A stretch of 64,000 nt of DNA from Nonomuraea sediminis (GCF_018531495.1 NZ_JAHDTI010000003.1:558001-622000); one strand, 5' to 3'; shown: positions 34,506 to 44,865, counted from the stretch's first letter. Numbers and translations: made by a program. Notes: generated by a model from the letters alone, not told the origin.

Positions 34506-34535
34506 CGCTTTCCTTTCTGGGGGGTTCATGCGGGG

Positions 34536-35168
34536 TCAGGTGCGATACGTCAGTACGGCGTCGCCGACGGCGGCGCCCAGATGCTTGGCCAGGTCGCTGA
34601 GGGGGGGCGGCATCGCGGCCAGGACCGTGGTCAGGTAGCGGTGTGCGGTACGCCGTTCCGCGGGGTCGTCGACCACGATGTCCGTCATGCCGCAGGCGTC
34701 GACAAGCGCGATCAGGGCCATGTCGGAGGGCGTCATCGGCTGGCCGCGGACGAGCGCCATCCTGAGTCTCGTCGCCGGCCAAACGGCCCGACCGAAATCC
34801 TCCGAAAAATAGCGACTTTGGCGACTTTTGAGTAGCTTTGGCGCTTCCTTTCGCAAAAATCCGGCATTAAGGAGCCGACCGGAAACATCGTCAACGGAGC
34901 GTTGCGCGAGATACGCCAGCCACGTCCGCACGTCGGTGTGCTGCGGTGAGGCCAACATGTCGGTGATCACCCGGTCGGACACGGACTCCCCCACCTGCCG
35001 CCGATCGACGGGATTCAGGTGGGCGCCGCGCACGGCGACCCTGTTGTCCATGACCAATTCCCCGATCAGGGCACCCGCCAGACCCAGCGCGACGCCGTGC
35101 CCGTGCAGGCGCGGCCTCCCCGAGCCCGTCGTATCCCACGCGACCAGGAAGAATTCATCGGCCAGCAC
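34536..35168 (-). CDS. GPP34 (GOLPH3/VPS74-like) family protein
   Basis: 210 residues, GTG start with GGGAG 6 nt upstream. It has the GPP34 pattern: LADEFFLVAWDTTGSGRPRL, GVALGLAGALIGELVMDNRV, a basic C-terminal half, and MALIALVDACGMTDIVVDD. Eukaryotic GOLPH3 binds phosphoinositides; bacterial members are common in Streptomyces and relatives and largely uncharacterised. It is probably peripheral to the membrane. The upstream 170 nt (35169-35337) is comparatively AT-rich and serves as a divergent promoter region. Confidence 0.87.
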   Translation of the reverse strand: MLADEFFLVAWDTTGSGRPRLHGHGVALGLAGALIGELVMDNRVAVRGAHLNPVDRRQVGESVSDRVITDMLASPQHTDVRTWLAYLAQRSVDDVSGRLLNAGFLRKEAPKLLKSRQSRYFSEDFGRAVWPATRLRMALVRGQPMTPSDMALIALVDACGMTDIVVDDPAERRTAHRYLTTVLAAMPPPLSDLAKHLGAAVGDAVLTYRT

Positions 35169-35337
35169 CCGATTCTCCCTTGAATAGGCCTGTCGAAAAA
35201 GCCCCCGAATCGGCCAGCCAAATATCAGCGACCGCTTTAATTGGATATTTCCCGGCTGAACCTACTATGAAATCACCGGCCCCACGACGACGGCCCCACC
35301 CCTGGAGATAACCCGAATATCGTTCTAGGGTCTCTTC

Positions 35338-37359
35338 ATGGGTATCGGGTTGTCCTGGGAGCACAGGACGCTGTCCGAATCCGTGCGCGGGCGGGCGGCG
35401 CGCGGCGAGGTGGACATCTTCGGACTGCACGTGCCGGAGAAGTACGACGGTGAGGGACACGGCCTGCTTGAGCTTTGCGTGGCGCTGGAGGTGCTGGGCG
35501 AGCGCCGCGTGTCAGGTCCCCACCTGCCGGCGGTCATCGCCTCCGCCGCGGTCACCTGGCCGTCCGGCGAGCCGCTCCCACAGGACGTCGTGCGGGGCCT
35601 GGCCGGTGGCGCGCTCACCGCGGCCGTCGCGCTCGGCCCCGTCGCGCTCGGGAGCCACGAGGCCGACCTGTTCCTGGTGCCCGTGGACGGCGGGTGGGCC
35701 CTGCTCGACAAGGGCGACGTCGAGGCGGAACCCGTCGAGGGCGTCGATCTGGACCGGGCGCTGTGCTCGGTGCGGGTCAGGACCGTGCCGGACGAGCGGG
35801 TGCTGGGGCCGGTGCCGGTGCGCGAACTGGCCGCCGTCCTGCTGGGAGCCGAGGCGTGCGGGCTGGCCGCCTGGGCTGTCGAGACCGCGACGGACTACGC
35901 CAAGGTGCGCGAGCAGTTCGGCCGCCCGATCGGCCAGTTCCAGGGCGTCAAGCACCGCCTCGCCACCGCGCTGGTGCGCCTGGAGCAGGCCCGCGCCGCG
36001 GTGTGGGACGCGGCCCGCGCACTCGACGCCCACGAGAGCGCCATCGAGGGCGCCATCGAGCCCGCGGACGAGGTACGGCTGGCCGCGGCGGTGGCCGCGG
36101 TGCTCGGTCCCGACGCGGCCGTGGGGTGCGCGCAGGACGCGATCCAGGTGCTCGGCGGGATCGGCTACACCTTCGAGCACGAGGCCCACCGCTACTACCG
36201 GCGGGCGCTGAGCGACCGGATGCTGGCGGGCGACCCCGGCGCGTGGGCCGCCGAGGTGACGCGGCTGGCGCTGGCCGGCGTGCGCAGGGATATGGAGCCC
36301 GACCTGCCGGCCGAGGCCGCGGGCATCAGGGACGAGATCCGCGCGCACGCCGCGGCGCTGGCCGCCGAGGAGCCGCCGGCCAGGCTGGGCCGCTTCGCCA
36401 GGGAGGGCTGGCTCATGCCGTATCTGCCCGAGCCGTGGGGCCGGGCGGCCTCGCCGCTCGAGCAGTACGTGATCCACCAGGAGTTCCGCGAGCTCAAGCG
36501 CCCCAACCTGGGCATCGCCGCCTGGGCGGTCCCCTCGATCGTCAAGTACGGCACGCCGGAGCAGCAGGAGCGCTTCCTGCCCAGGACGTTCACCGGCGAG
36601 ATCGTGTGGTGCCAGCTGTTCAGCGAACCAGGCGCGGGCTCGGACCTGGCCGGGCTGGCGACCAAGGCGACCAGGGTGGAGGGCGGCTGGTCGATCAGCG
36701 GTCAGAAGATCTGGACGTCGCTGGCCCAGTACGCGCACTGGGGCATCTGCCTGGCCAGGACCAGCCCCGACAGGCCCAAGCACGAGGGCATCACCTACTT
36801 CCTGGTGGACATGAAGGGGCCGGGCGTGACCGTCAGGCCGCTGAAGGAGATCAACGGGGAGGAGATCTTCAACGAGGTCTTCCTCGACGACGTGTTCGTC
36901 CCCGACGACCTCGTGGTGGGCGAGGTGGACCGAGGCTGGAAGGTGGCCCGCGACACGCTCTCCCACGAGCGGGTGGCGCTCGGCGACTCGTGGGGACCCG
37001 GGTCCCAGCACACCGACATGATCGGACTGATCCAGAAAATTCAGGACATCAGCCCTGCGCAGCGCGAGCAGGCAGGACGCTACTGGGCCGAGGGGCAGGC
37101 CATCTCCGCGCTGGGGCTGCGCGTCACGCTGTCACAGCTGGCGGGCGCCGATCCCGGACCGGCGGCCAGCGTCCGCAAGCTGCTCGGCATGCGCCACGCC
37201 CAGGCGATCTCGGAGTTCTGCTGGTCGCTCGCGCCCGCGGACAAGTACTGGAACCGGATGATCCTCACCACCCGCGCCTTCACCATCGGCGGGGGCACCA
37301 GCGAGGTCCAGCTCAACATCATCGCCGAGCGGGCGCTCGGCCTGCCGCGTGACCCGTGA
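35338..37359 (+). CDS. Fused two-domain acyl-CoA dehydrogenase (FadE34-like layout)
   Basis: 673 residues, TAGGGT 6 nt before the ATG. Two acyl-CoA dehydrogenase modules are joined. The first (about 1-315) is divergent and keeps only middle and C-terminal parts (TDYAKVREQFGRPIGQFQGV, DAIQVLGGIGYTFEHEAHRY). The second (about 320-673) is fuller (LFSEPGAGSDLAGLATKATR, GGWSISGQKIWTSLAQYAHW, FTIGGGTSEVQLNIIAERAL). Mycobacterial FadE34/ChsE3, about 710 residues, has this architecture and acts on steroid side-chain CoA esters. Neither half is paired with other steroid genes here, so the substrate is open. Confidence 0.9.
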   Translation: MGIGLSWEHRTLSESVRGRAARGEVDIFGLHVPEKYDGEGHGLLELCVALEVLGERRVSGPHLPAVIASAAVTWPSGEPLPQDVVRGLAGGALTAAVALGPVALGSHEADLFLVPVDGGWALLDKGDVEAEPVEGVDLDRALCSVRVRTVPDERVLGPVPVRELAAVLLGAEACGLAAWAVETATDYAKVREQFGRPIGQFQGVKHRLATALVRLEQARAAVWDAARALDAHESAIEGAIEPADEVRLAAAVAAVLGPDAAVGCAQDAIQVLGGIGYTFEHEAHRYYRRALSDRMLAGDPGAWAAEVTRLALAGVRRDMEPDLPAEAAGIRDEIRAHAAALAAEEPPARLGRFAREGWLMPYLPEPWGRAASPLEQYVIHQEFRELKRPNLGIAAWAVPSIVKYGTPEQQERFLPRTFTGEIVWCQLFSEPGAGSDLAGLATKATRVEGGWSISGQKIWTSLAQYAHWGICLARTSPDRPKHEGITYFLVDMKGPGVTVRPLKEINGEEIFNEVFLDDVFVPDDLVVGEVDRGWKVARDTLSHERVALGDSWGPGSQHTDMIGLIQKIQDISPAQREQAGRYWAEGQAISALGLRVTLSQLAGADPGPAASVRKLLGMRHAQAISEFCWSLAPADKYWNRMILTTRAFTIGGGTSEVQLNIIAERALGLPRDP

Positions 37360-38025
37360 TCAGCCCTTGAGGTGGACCGGGGCGGCCAGGTGCGCGTAGA
37401 CGATGGTGTTCTCCCGGTAGCTGTGCGCCGCCGGGTCGAAGCTGCCGCCGCAGGTGATCACCCGCAGGCCGGGGTAGGACAGCTTGCCGTACACCTTCCT
37501 GGTGGGGAAGGCGGTCTTGGCGGTGTGCTCGACCTTGTCGACCACGAAGACGGCGACTGAGCGGTCGGCACGCAGCACCTGGATCTGGGCGCCGCGCTTG
37601 ACGTTGTGCAGGTACTCGAAGACGGCGGGCCCGCTCTTGGTGTCCAGGTGCCCGGTGATCACGGCGGCGCCGCGCTGGCCGGGCACGGGGCCGTAGCGGT
37701 ACCAGCCGGCCAGGTTCGAGGGTGAGAACGGCGGGTTCTGGATGGCGCCGTTCGCGTCCAGGCCCAGCTCCATGAGCGGCGCGGCCACCCCGATCGACGG
37801 GATGTAGACGGCGTAGGGCTGGGCGGCGGTCATGGGCGCGGACACGTGGGCCAGGCGCAGGTTCTTGGGCAGGTTCAGCGTGGGGGCCGCCCGCTGGGTC
37901 ATGGGCGGCGGCTCGGGCGGCTCATCACCGCCGCCGCCGATGATGCCGGTGACGCCCATGAGGATGAGCGAGACCCCGGCCAGCGACACCGCGCCGGCCC
38001 CGGCCAGGATCAGTTTCTGGCCCAA
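37360..38025 (-). CDS. Class F sortase
   Basis: 221 residues starting at a TTG (38025) directly after the stop of the substrate gene, with AGGAAAG upstream. An N-terminal membrane anchor covers about 5-31. The catalytic residues are His126 (VITGHLDTK), Cys192 (RVITCGGSFD) and Arg204 (YRENTIVYAH). The VYIPSIGVAAPLMELGLD start is typical of actinobacterial sortases of class E/F, and the short TCGGSFD loop fits class F. It is expected to join the neighbouring surface protein to the wall or another acceptor. Its stop abuts that of the acyl-CoA dehydrogenase. Confidence 0.9.
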   Translation of the reverse strand: MGQKLILAGAGAVSLAGVSLILMGVTGIIGGGGDEPPEPPPMTQRAAPTLNLPKNLRLAHVSAPMTAAQPYAVYIPSIGVAAPLMELGLDANGAIQNPPFSPSNLAGWYRYGPVPGQRGAAVITGHLDTKSGPAVFEYLHNVKRGAQIQVLRADRSVAVFVVDKVEHTAKTAFPTRKVYGKLSYPGLRVITCGGSFDPAAHSYRENTIVYAHLAAPVHLKG

Positions 38026-38475
38026 CTACGCTTTCCTGCGCCGCATGGCGAAGCCGGTCAGCCCGGCGCCGGCCAGCAGTGCCGTGCCGCCCACGGTGAA
38101 CGGCCAGACGGTCCTGCCTTCCGCCAGCCAGCCGCCGCCGGTCTCCGGGTGGCCCTGCGGCACCTGGTGCTCGTCCTCGTCGACCGGCTTCCACGGGTGG
38201 TCTTCCGGCTTGTGCCCCTGCGGCGGGCCCTCGGGGCCCTGCGACCAGGAGTCCTGCGGCGCGGGCGTGCCGCCGGGGGTGCTGTCCAGCGGGTTGGGCA
38301 GCTTCAGGTCCGGCAGCGGCAGCCCCCGGTTGTCCTGGGTGTCGCACGGCAGCAGCGGCAGCAGGCAGGAGTCGTCGGCCGCCTGTGCGCTGGCCGTGCC
38401 GATGCCGATGCTCAGCCCGCCCACCACGAAGGCCGTCAATGCTCCTGCGGCTGCCAGTCGTCGCGCTCTTGCCAT
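38026..38475 (-). CDS. Putative sortase substrate with HPETG-type sorting signal
   Basis: 149 residues. Signal peptide about 1-30 (LTAFVVGGLSIGIGTASAQA). A Pro/Gly/Asp-rich low-complexity stretch follows, with two cysteines (37, 44) in SCLLPLLPCD. At 109-113 there is HPETG, then a hydrophobic segment (124-144) and RRRKA: the layout of a cell-wall sorting signal, but with His in place of Leu. The sortase gene begins at the next base. It was probably chosen by that sortase (inference). Alternatively it stays membrane-anchored. It has no other known domain. Confidence 0.75.
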   Translation of the reverse strand: MARARRLAAAGALTAFVVGGLSIGIGTASAQAADDSCLLPLLPCDTQDNRGLPLPDLKLPNPLDSTPGGTPAPQDSWSQGPEGPPQGHKPEDHPWKPVDEDEHQVPQGHPETGGGWLAEGRTVWPFTVGGTALLAGAGLTGFAMRRRKA

Positions 38476-38577
38476 AGCCAGGCTCCCGAATCGGTTTGTC
38501 GCGCCCGAGGTAGGAAGAGAGCCTTGCGAACTATTGGACCGAGCGTCAAGTAATGTGACCAAAGCGAAACCAGTTGA

Positions 38578-39573
38578 CTACTCCCTGGCTTTGGAGGGTT
38601 GGACCCGCTTCGGCTCGCCCGGCATCTTCGGATAGTTCGGGGGGTAGGGCATGTCGCCGCGATCGTCCTTCTCGTACCACTCCAGCAGGGTGTCCAGCGA
38701 GTAGGCGTGGTCGTCGATCGCGGCGTGCACGTCGCCCAGTCGCGCGAAGCGGGCGGGCACGGTGCGGATGTCGAAGTCGCGCGGGTCGGCGTCCTCCAGC
38801 TCCTCCCACGTCAGCGGCGTCGAGACGGGCGCCTCCGGCTTGGCGCGGATGGAGTAGGCGCTGACCACGGTGCGGTCGCGGGCGTTCTGGTTGTAGTCGA
38901 TGAACACCCGCTCGCCCCGCTCCTCCTTCCACCACGCCGTGGTGACCAGCTCGGGGTCCTTGGCCTCGATGGCCCGCGCCAGCGCGATGCCCGCGTGCCG
39001 TACCTCGACGAAGTCCCAGCGCGGCTCGATCCGCACCGCGATGTGCACGCCGCGGTTGCCGGAGGTCTTGACGAAGCCCTCCAGGCCCGCGTCGGAAAGC
39101 ACCTCCCTGGCCAGGAACGCGGTCCTGCGCGCGTTGCCGAAGGGCGTGTCCGGGTGCGGGTCGATGTCGATGCGCAGTTCGTCGGGGTGCTCCACGTCGG
39201 CGGCGCGCACCTGCCACGGGTGGAAGTCGATGGTGCCCAGGTTGGCGCAGTAGGCGATCGCGGCCACCTCGGTCACGCGCAGCGAGTCGGCCTTGCGCCC
39301 GCTCGGGAACGTGACGGTCACCGTCTGCAGCCACTCGGGATGCTTGGGCGGCATCCGCTTCTGGTAGATCGCCTCGGTCTGCACGCCGTCGGGGTGGCGC
39401 TTGAGGTTGGTCGGCCGGTCCTTCAGCGCCCGCAGCGCCCCGTCCCCGACGGCCACGTAGTACTCGACCAGGTCACGCTTGGTGGCGCCGATCCCAGGAA
39501 AGTACACCTTGTCGGGGTTGGTGACCTTGACGGTCCTCTCCCCCACTTCCAGCTCTATGTACGGCGATGCCAT
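38578..39573 (-). CDS. LigD-type polymerase/primase domain protein (NHEJ)
   Basis: 331 residues, stand-alone PolDom of the archaeo-eukaryotic primase superfamily. The catalytic acids Asp136 and Asp138 lie in ELRIDIDPHPDTPF. A third conserved block is RGERVFIDYNQNARDRTVVS, and KTSGNRGVHIAVRIEP is the nucleotide-binding part. In NHEJ such polymerases fill and extend broken ends with Ku and a ligase. The ligase and nuclease domains are absent; a LigC-like ligase is at 23853. TAGGTT lies 7 nt before the ATG, and a run of five G is also present. Confidence 0.92.
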   Translation of the reverse strand: MASPYIELEVGERTVKVTNPDKVYFPGIGATKRDLVEYYVAVGDGALRALKDRPTNLKRHPDGVQTEAIYQKRMPPKHPEWLQTVTVTFPSGRKADSLRVTEVAAIAYCANLGTIDFHPWQVRAADVEHPDELRIDIDPHPDTPFGNARRTAFLAREVLSDAGLEGFVKTSGNRGVHIAVRIEPRWDFVEVRHAGIALARAIEAKDPELVTTAWWKEERGERVFIDYNQNARDRTVVSAYSIRAKPEAPVSTPLTWEELEDADPRDFDIRTVPARFARLGDVHAAIDDHAYSLDTLLEWYEKDDRGDMPYPPNYPKMPGEPKRVQPSKARE

Positions 39574-39971
39574 GCCCCCGAACCTACCCCGCCCCCAAGA
39601 TCATCCTCTTGTACGGCAGGCAAGCCCGCTCCGGCGCCGGGTCGGCCGGGTGTGGGGCGGCGAACAAGATAACCGCATCGGGGCGGGTCCGGGCGGAGCT
39701 CCTGGTGGCGGGACCAGGGCTCGACGCGCCGGACCACAAGACCATGCGCCCCTGCGCCGTTCCGGGCGCTGGCGCGTCGCCCGGCCGGCCTGTGTGACCG
39801 CCGGCGGCGCCAGCACGGGCGTGGGCTGTGCCGCTCGGGCGATCCGGCGATGATCTCACCCCTTTGCAGGGAGCTATGGCGCCCCCATGCCTACAAAGAC
39901 GCAAAATCACCCCAGAATGGATGCTTCCCCCTGCGGAGATCTCTTTTTGCCGGATCTCGTAGGCTGGAGGC
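39574..39971. other. Gene-free interval before msrB
   Basis: 398 bp without a credible ORF. TTGTACGGCAGGC (39609-39621) and CTCCGGCGCCGGGTCGG just after it look like a short relic of the GTACGGC element. The last 120 bp are less GC-rich and end in a TAGGCT box (39960-39965) 6 nt before the msrB ATG. Confidence 0.5.
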
Positions 39972-40373
39972 ATGGACAAGGTGGTCAAGAGCGAGGCTGA
40001 GTGGCGGGTCCAGCTCTCTCCCGAGGAGTTCCACGTGCTCAGGGAGGCGGGCACCGAGCGGCCCTTCACCGGTGAGTACACCGACACCAAGGACGAGGGT
40101 GTCTACGTCTGCCGAGCCTGCGGGGCCGAACTCTTCCGCTCCGAGGGGAAGTTCGAGTCGCACTGCGGTTGGCCGAGCTTCTTCGAGCCGTCGGAGTCGG
40201 ACGCCGTGACGCTGATCGAGGACCGCAGCCACGGCATGGTCCGCACCGAGGTGCGTTGTGCCCGCTGCGACTCGCACCTGGGTCACGTCTTCCACGGCGA
40301 GGGCTACCCCACGCCCACCGACGACCGCTACTGCATCAACTCGATCTCCCTGCGGATGAACCGGGCCGACTGA
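39972..40373 (+). CDS. msrB: Peptide-methionine (R)-S-oxide reductase
   Basis: 133 residues. It repairs oxidised methionine in proteins. The zinc site is Cys47/Cys50 (VCRAC) and Cys96/Cys99 (RCARC). The catalytic cysteine is Cys121 in [24 protein letters not shown] and [17 protein letters not shown] are family blocks. TAGGCT lies 6 nt before the ATG, so the transcript is probably leaderless. It converges on the hypothetical gene at 40382. Confidence 0.96.
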   Translation: MDKVVKSEAEWRVQLSPEEFHVLREAGTERPFTGEYTDTKDEGVYVCRACGAELFRSEGKFESHCGWPSFFEPSESDAVTLIEDRSHGMVRTEVRCARCDSHLGHVFHGEGYPTPTDDRYCINSISLRMNRAD

Positions 40374-40381
40374 GCCCGGGT

Positions 40382-40978
40382 TCACTGCGGGTCGGGGTCG
40401 GTGAGGCGGCAGTTCGTGTCCGACGGGCCGATGATGTTGGCCAGGACCGGGTTGCCGTTGTCGCCGTATTCGGCCTGGACGAACACGACGGGCTCCTCGA
40501 CGCCCTCCTGGCGCAGGTACTCCAGGCCGCGCTCGCACAGCGTGATGGCCTCGGCCGAGTTGTGCGCCGACTCCGGCAGGTCGGTGTAGAGGCGCAGGTA
40601 GCCGCCGACGGTCCTGATCTCCTTGAGCCGCTTGGCGGCCTTGTCGTCCCAGTGGGTGCGGAAGTACTCGGCGGCCTGCTGGTCGGTGTCCTTGGACGGC
40701 CCGTCGGCCCGCTTCTCCGACTCGGCTTCGGCCTGGAGGTCGCTGGACGACTGCTCGGCGGGCTGCTGCACCTGCGAGGCGGCCTGCGCCTGGGGCACGC
40801 TCCGCGACGCGGCCGGCGCCGGGCCTGACACCAGCCCGGTTCCGCGGGGCTCGGCGTGCCGCGTGCCCAGGGTCACCAGAGCCGCCGCGGCCAGCGCGAA
40901 CACCGAGGCCAGGACCCAGCCCCAGGGTCGCCGTGACTTCTTGCGGCGCCGCCCCCGCCGCCTCGGGCCCTTCGCCAC
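40382..40978 (-). CDS. Hypothetical protein with basic N-terminus and one membrane anchor
   Basis: 198 residues from GTG 40978. A strongly basic start (KGPRRRGRRRKKSRRPWGW) precedes a single hydrophobic helix (VLASVFALAAAALVTLGT). A Gln/Ala/Ser-rich linker follows, then a small extracytoplasmic domain (AAEYFRTHWDDKAAKRLKEI, LRLYTDLPESAHNSAEAITL, PVVFVQAEYGDNGNPVLANI). Two cysteines in the domain may form a disulfide. The family is not recognised. It is divergent from the ABC exporter operon. Confidence 0.7.
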   Translation of the reverse strand: MAKGPRRRGRRRKKSRRPWGWVLASVFALAAAALVTLGTRHAEPRGTGLVSGPAPAASRSVPQAQAASQVQQPAEQSSSDLQAEAESEKRADGPSKDTDQQAAEYFRTHWDDKAAKRLKEIRTVGGYLRLYTDLPESAHNSAEAITLCERGLEYLRQEGVEEPVVFVQAEYGDNGNPVLANIIGPSDTNCRLTDPDPQ

Positions 40979-41047
40979 CGCGCCCCCTGGAACGTGCCAC
41001 GCCGATTTCCCCCGATTGTGACAAACAGGAAAGATCAAATCCGATGG

Positions 41048-42029
<982 letters not shown>

Positions 42030-42037
<8 letters not shown>

Positions 42038-43184
42038 CGTGCGCGCGATGCTGCTGATCCTGGCCAAGGACCTGCGCCAGCGCGTCAGGGACAGGTCGCT
42101 GTTCATGCTGGCGCTGGTGGTGCCTTTCGGGCTGGCGGCGATCTTCAGCCTGGTCTTCCACGGCCTGGACGAGCGCCATCCGGCCAGGATCGCCCTGGCC
42201 GACCAGGACCGCGGGCCCGTCGCGGCGAGCTTCTCCCGGCAGGCGCTGCGGCCGCTGGAGCGCGGCGGCGCGATCACGCTGGTGACCGCGGGGGACCCGG
42301 GGCAGGCGCGGGCGCTGGTCGAGCGCGGCGAGGTGGACGCCGCCTACGTGCTGCCGCCCGGGCTGAGCCAGGCCGTGCTGAGCGCCAGGCCCGCCTCGAT
42401 CCAGGTGATCGGCGACGTGGACGCGCAGATCGGCTCGTACGTGGCCCGCTCGGTCGCCGGGACGTTCGCCGCCCAGGTCCGCTACGTGCAGGTGGCGCTG
42501 GCGGCCAAGGGGTCGGGTGACCCTCAGTCCGCGCTGGCCACGCCCGACCCCCTGACCGTGCGTGACGTCCCCGCGGGCAGGCGGCAGCTGACGGCGGCCG
42601 AGAGCCTCAGCGCGGGGATGGCGGTGTTCTTCCTGTTCTTCACCGTGCAGTTCGGCTTCAGCGGCATCCTGGACGAGCGGCGCGACGGCACCCTGGCCCG
42701 GCTGCTGGCCGCGCCCGTCCCCCGCTACACGATCGTGTTCGGCAAGCTGCTGAGCGGCTTCGTGCTGGGTGTGGCGTCGATGGCGGTGCTGATGACCGCC
42801 TCGGCGCTGCTGCTCGGGGCGCACTGGGGCGACCCGGTGGGCGTCGGCCTGCTGATCGTCTCCGGGGTCCTGGCGGCGACGGGGGTGATGGCCACGGTCG
42901 CCACCGCCGCCACCTCGGCCGAGCAGGCGGGCAACATCGAGGCCGTGGTGGCCGTGCTCCTTGGCGTGCTCGGCGGGGTGTTCCTGCCCACGCCGCAGCT
43001 GAGCGACGTCATGGCCGGGTTGAGCCTGATCACTCCGCACCGCTGGTTCCTGCAGGGGCTGGCCGACCTGAGCGGTGGCGGCGGGCTAGGCGTGGTGGCC
43101 GTTCCCGTGCTGGTGCTGACCGGCATCGGGGTGGTCACCATCGGGCTGGCGCTGCTGCGGGTGGGGAGGTGGACCCGGGCATGA
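42030..43184 (+). CDS. ABC-2 type permease (first)
   Basis: 384 residues. An N-terminal helix (SLFMLALVVPFGLAAIFSLV) is followed by a large extracytoplasmic domain (about 45-190). A cluster of five helices comes next, including FFLFFTVQFGFSGILDERRD, FGKLLSGFVLGVASMAVLMT and LLGVLGGVFLPTPQLSDVMA. This is the ABC2_membrane_3 layout. The GTG start overlaps the ATPase gene and the stop overlaps the second permease (ATGA), so the three form one translationally coupled exporter. Confidence 0.92.
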
Positions 43185-44254
43185 TCGCGATCGTGCGGAT
43201 CAACCTGGTCAGGCTGGTGCGTGACCGGTCGAACATCTTCTTCGTGGTCGTCTTCCCGATCGTGCTGATCCTGGTGCTCGGGATCGCGTTCGGCTCCGGC
43301 GGCAAGCCGCGGCTCGGCGTGAGCGGCGACGGGTTCCTCATCGGGGCGCTGGAGTCGGCGCGGGGCTTCGAGGTGCGGCGCTACGACGACGCCGGCGACC
43401 TGCGCTCCGACGTCGAGCGGGGCAGGCTGACCGGCGGGCTGGTGATCTCCGGCGGCGGGCTGGAGTACGTCTCCCGGCGGGAGCCGCAGGGGCAGCAGCT
43501 CGGCGTGGCCGTCAGGGCGGTCGTGTCGGAGGCCGCGATCCCGCTGCGGGCGGCCGAGTACGCCGGCGTCACCCCCGACAGGGCGCGGAGCATCTCCGTG
43601 CCCGGCCTGAGGATCGAGGAGTCCACCACGGGCACCGCGCGGATCCCCGTGGCGGTGACGGGGTTCGACGTGGCCGCGAGCGAGCAGCTGCTGCTGTTCG
43701 TGTTCCTGACCTCGCTGACCGGGGCGTCGGAGCTGATCGAGACCAGGCGGCTGGGCATCTCGCGGCGCATGTACGCCGCGCCGCTGTCGAGCGGCCGGAT
43801 CCTGCTGGGCGAGGGCGCCGGGCGGGTCGCGGTGGCGCTGGCGCAGGGGCTGGTCATCATGGCCGGCTCCGCGCTGCTGTTCGGCGTCCACTGGGGCGAC
43901 CCGCTCGGCGCCGCCGCCCTGCTGCTGGCGTTCTCGCTGGTGGGCGGGGGCGCCGCGATGCTGCTCGGCTCCGTGTTACGTTCCGGGCAGCAGGCCACCG
44001 CGCTGGGGCTGCTGCTCAGCCTCGGGCTCGCCGCGCTGGGCGGCGCGATGCTGCCGCTCGACCTGTTCTCCGAGCCCATGCGCCGGCTGGCGCACGTGAC
44101 GCCGCACGCCTGGGCGCTGGACGGCTTCGCCGAGCTGCTGCGGCACGGCGGCACCGTGGCCGACGTGCTGCCTCAGCTCGGGGTGCTGCTCGCGTTCGCG
44201 GCGGTGCTGTTCGGGCTGGGATCGTGGCGGCTGGCCGCCGCGCTCACCCGCTAG
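43181..44254 (+). CDS. ABC-2 type permease (second)
   Basis: 357 residues from ATG 43181, coupled by ATGA. It has the same architecture as the first permease: IFFVVVFPIVLILVLGIAFG, an external domain, then LLLFVFLTSLTGASELIETR, GRVAVALAQGLVIMAGSALL and LLSLGLAALGGAMLPLDLFS. The two permeases probably form a heterodimer. The 3' end overlaps the DinB gene by 11 nt (convergent). Confidence 0.92.
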   Translation: MIAIVRINLVRLVRDRSNIFFVVVFPIVLILVLGIAFGSGGKPRLGVSGDGFLIGALESARGFEVRRYDDAGDLRSDVERGRLTGGLVISGGGLEYVSRREPQGQQLGVAVRAVVSEAAIPLRAAEYAGVTPDRARSISVPGLRIEESTTGTARIPVAVTGFDVAASEQLLLFVFLTSLTGASELIETRRLGISRRMYAAPLSSGRILLGEGAGRVAVALAQGLVIMAGSALLFGVHWGDPLGAAALLLAFSLVGGGAAMLLGSVLRSGQQATALGLLLSLGLAALGGAMLPLDLFSEPMRRLAHVTPHAWALDGFAELLRHGGTVADVLPQLGVLLAFAAVLFGLGSWRLAAALTR

Positions 44255-44819
44255 CGGCCTGGCGGGCCGACTCCTCCAGGCGCGCGTGGTAGGCCTTCCA
44301 CCACATCTCGTCGACCTCGGGCATGTTGTCCTTGCCCGCGATGAGCCCGGTGGCGCCGTCGATGAGCTCCCTGACGATGTCCGCGTGCCCGGCGTGCCGT
44401 TCGGTCTCGCCGATCATGTGGACCAGGATGCGGTGCAGTGTCACCTGCCGGCGCTCTTCCGGCCACCACGGCACCTGGCCGATCGCGTCCAGCTCCAGCG
44501 CCTCGACAGTGGCGTCGGAATGCACCCACACCCGGTGGTAGAGGCCGACGATGTCCTCGCGGGACTCGCTCGCGGTGGCCCACATGTCCGCGTTCGGCTC
44601 GGCGTCCTCGTCGAACCAGGGCAGCTTCTCAGGGAACGGCCGGCCGAACGTGTCACCCAGGTAGCCCGCCTCGACGCTGGCCACGTGCTTGACCAGGCCG
44701 AGCAGGTTCGTCCCCGTCGGGGTGAGCGGGCGCCGGACGTCGTACTCGCCCAGGCCGTCCAGCTTCCACACCAGGGCCTCGCGGCCCTCCTTCAGATAAC
44801 GATGCAGGTCCTTCTTCAT
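44244..44819 (-). CDS. DinB-family (DUF664) protein
   Basis: 191 residues from ATG 44819. It has the four-helix DinB fold with the metal-ligand pattern NLLGLVKHVASVEAGYLGDT and ILVHMIGETERHAGHADIVR, plus the WWPEERRQVTLHR block. The DUF664 subgroup is common in actinobacteria and may act with mycothiol or another thiol cofactor; no activity is assigned. It lies just downstream of hemQ on the same strand, separated by 46 nt. Confidence 0.87.
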   Translation of the reverse strand: MKKDLHRYLKEGREALVWKLDGLGEYDVRRPLTPTGTNLLGLVKHVASVEAGYLGDTFGRPFPEKLPWFDEDAEPNADMWATASESREDIVGLYHRVWVHSDATVEALELDAIGQVPWWPEERRQVTLHRILVHMIGETERHAGHADIVRELIDGATGLIAGKDNMPEVDEMWWKAYHARLEESARQAASG

Positions 44820-44865
44820 CGTGACATCCTGCGGCCCGTACGGCGTGCCGGACAACCCGATTCCG

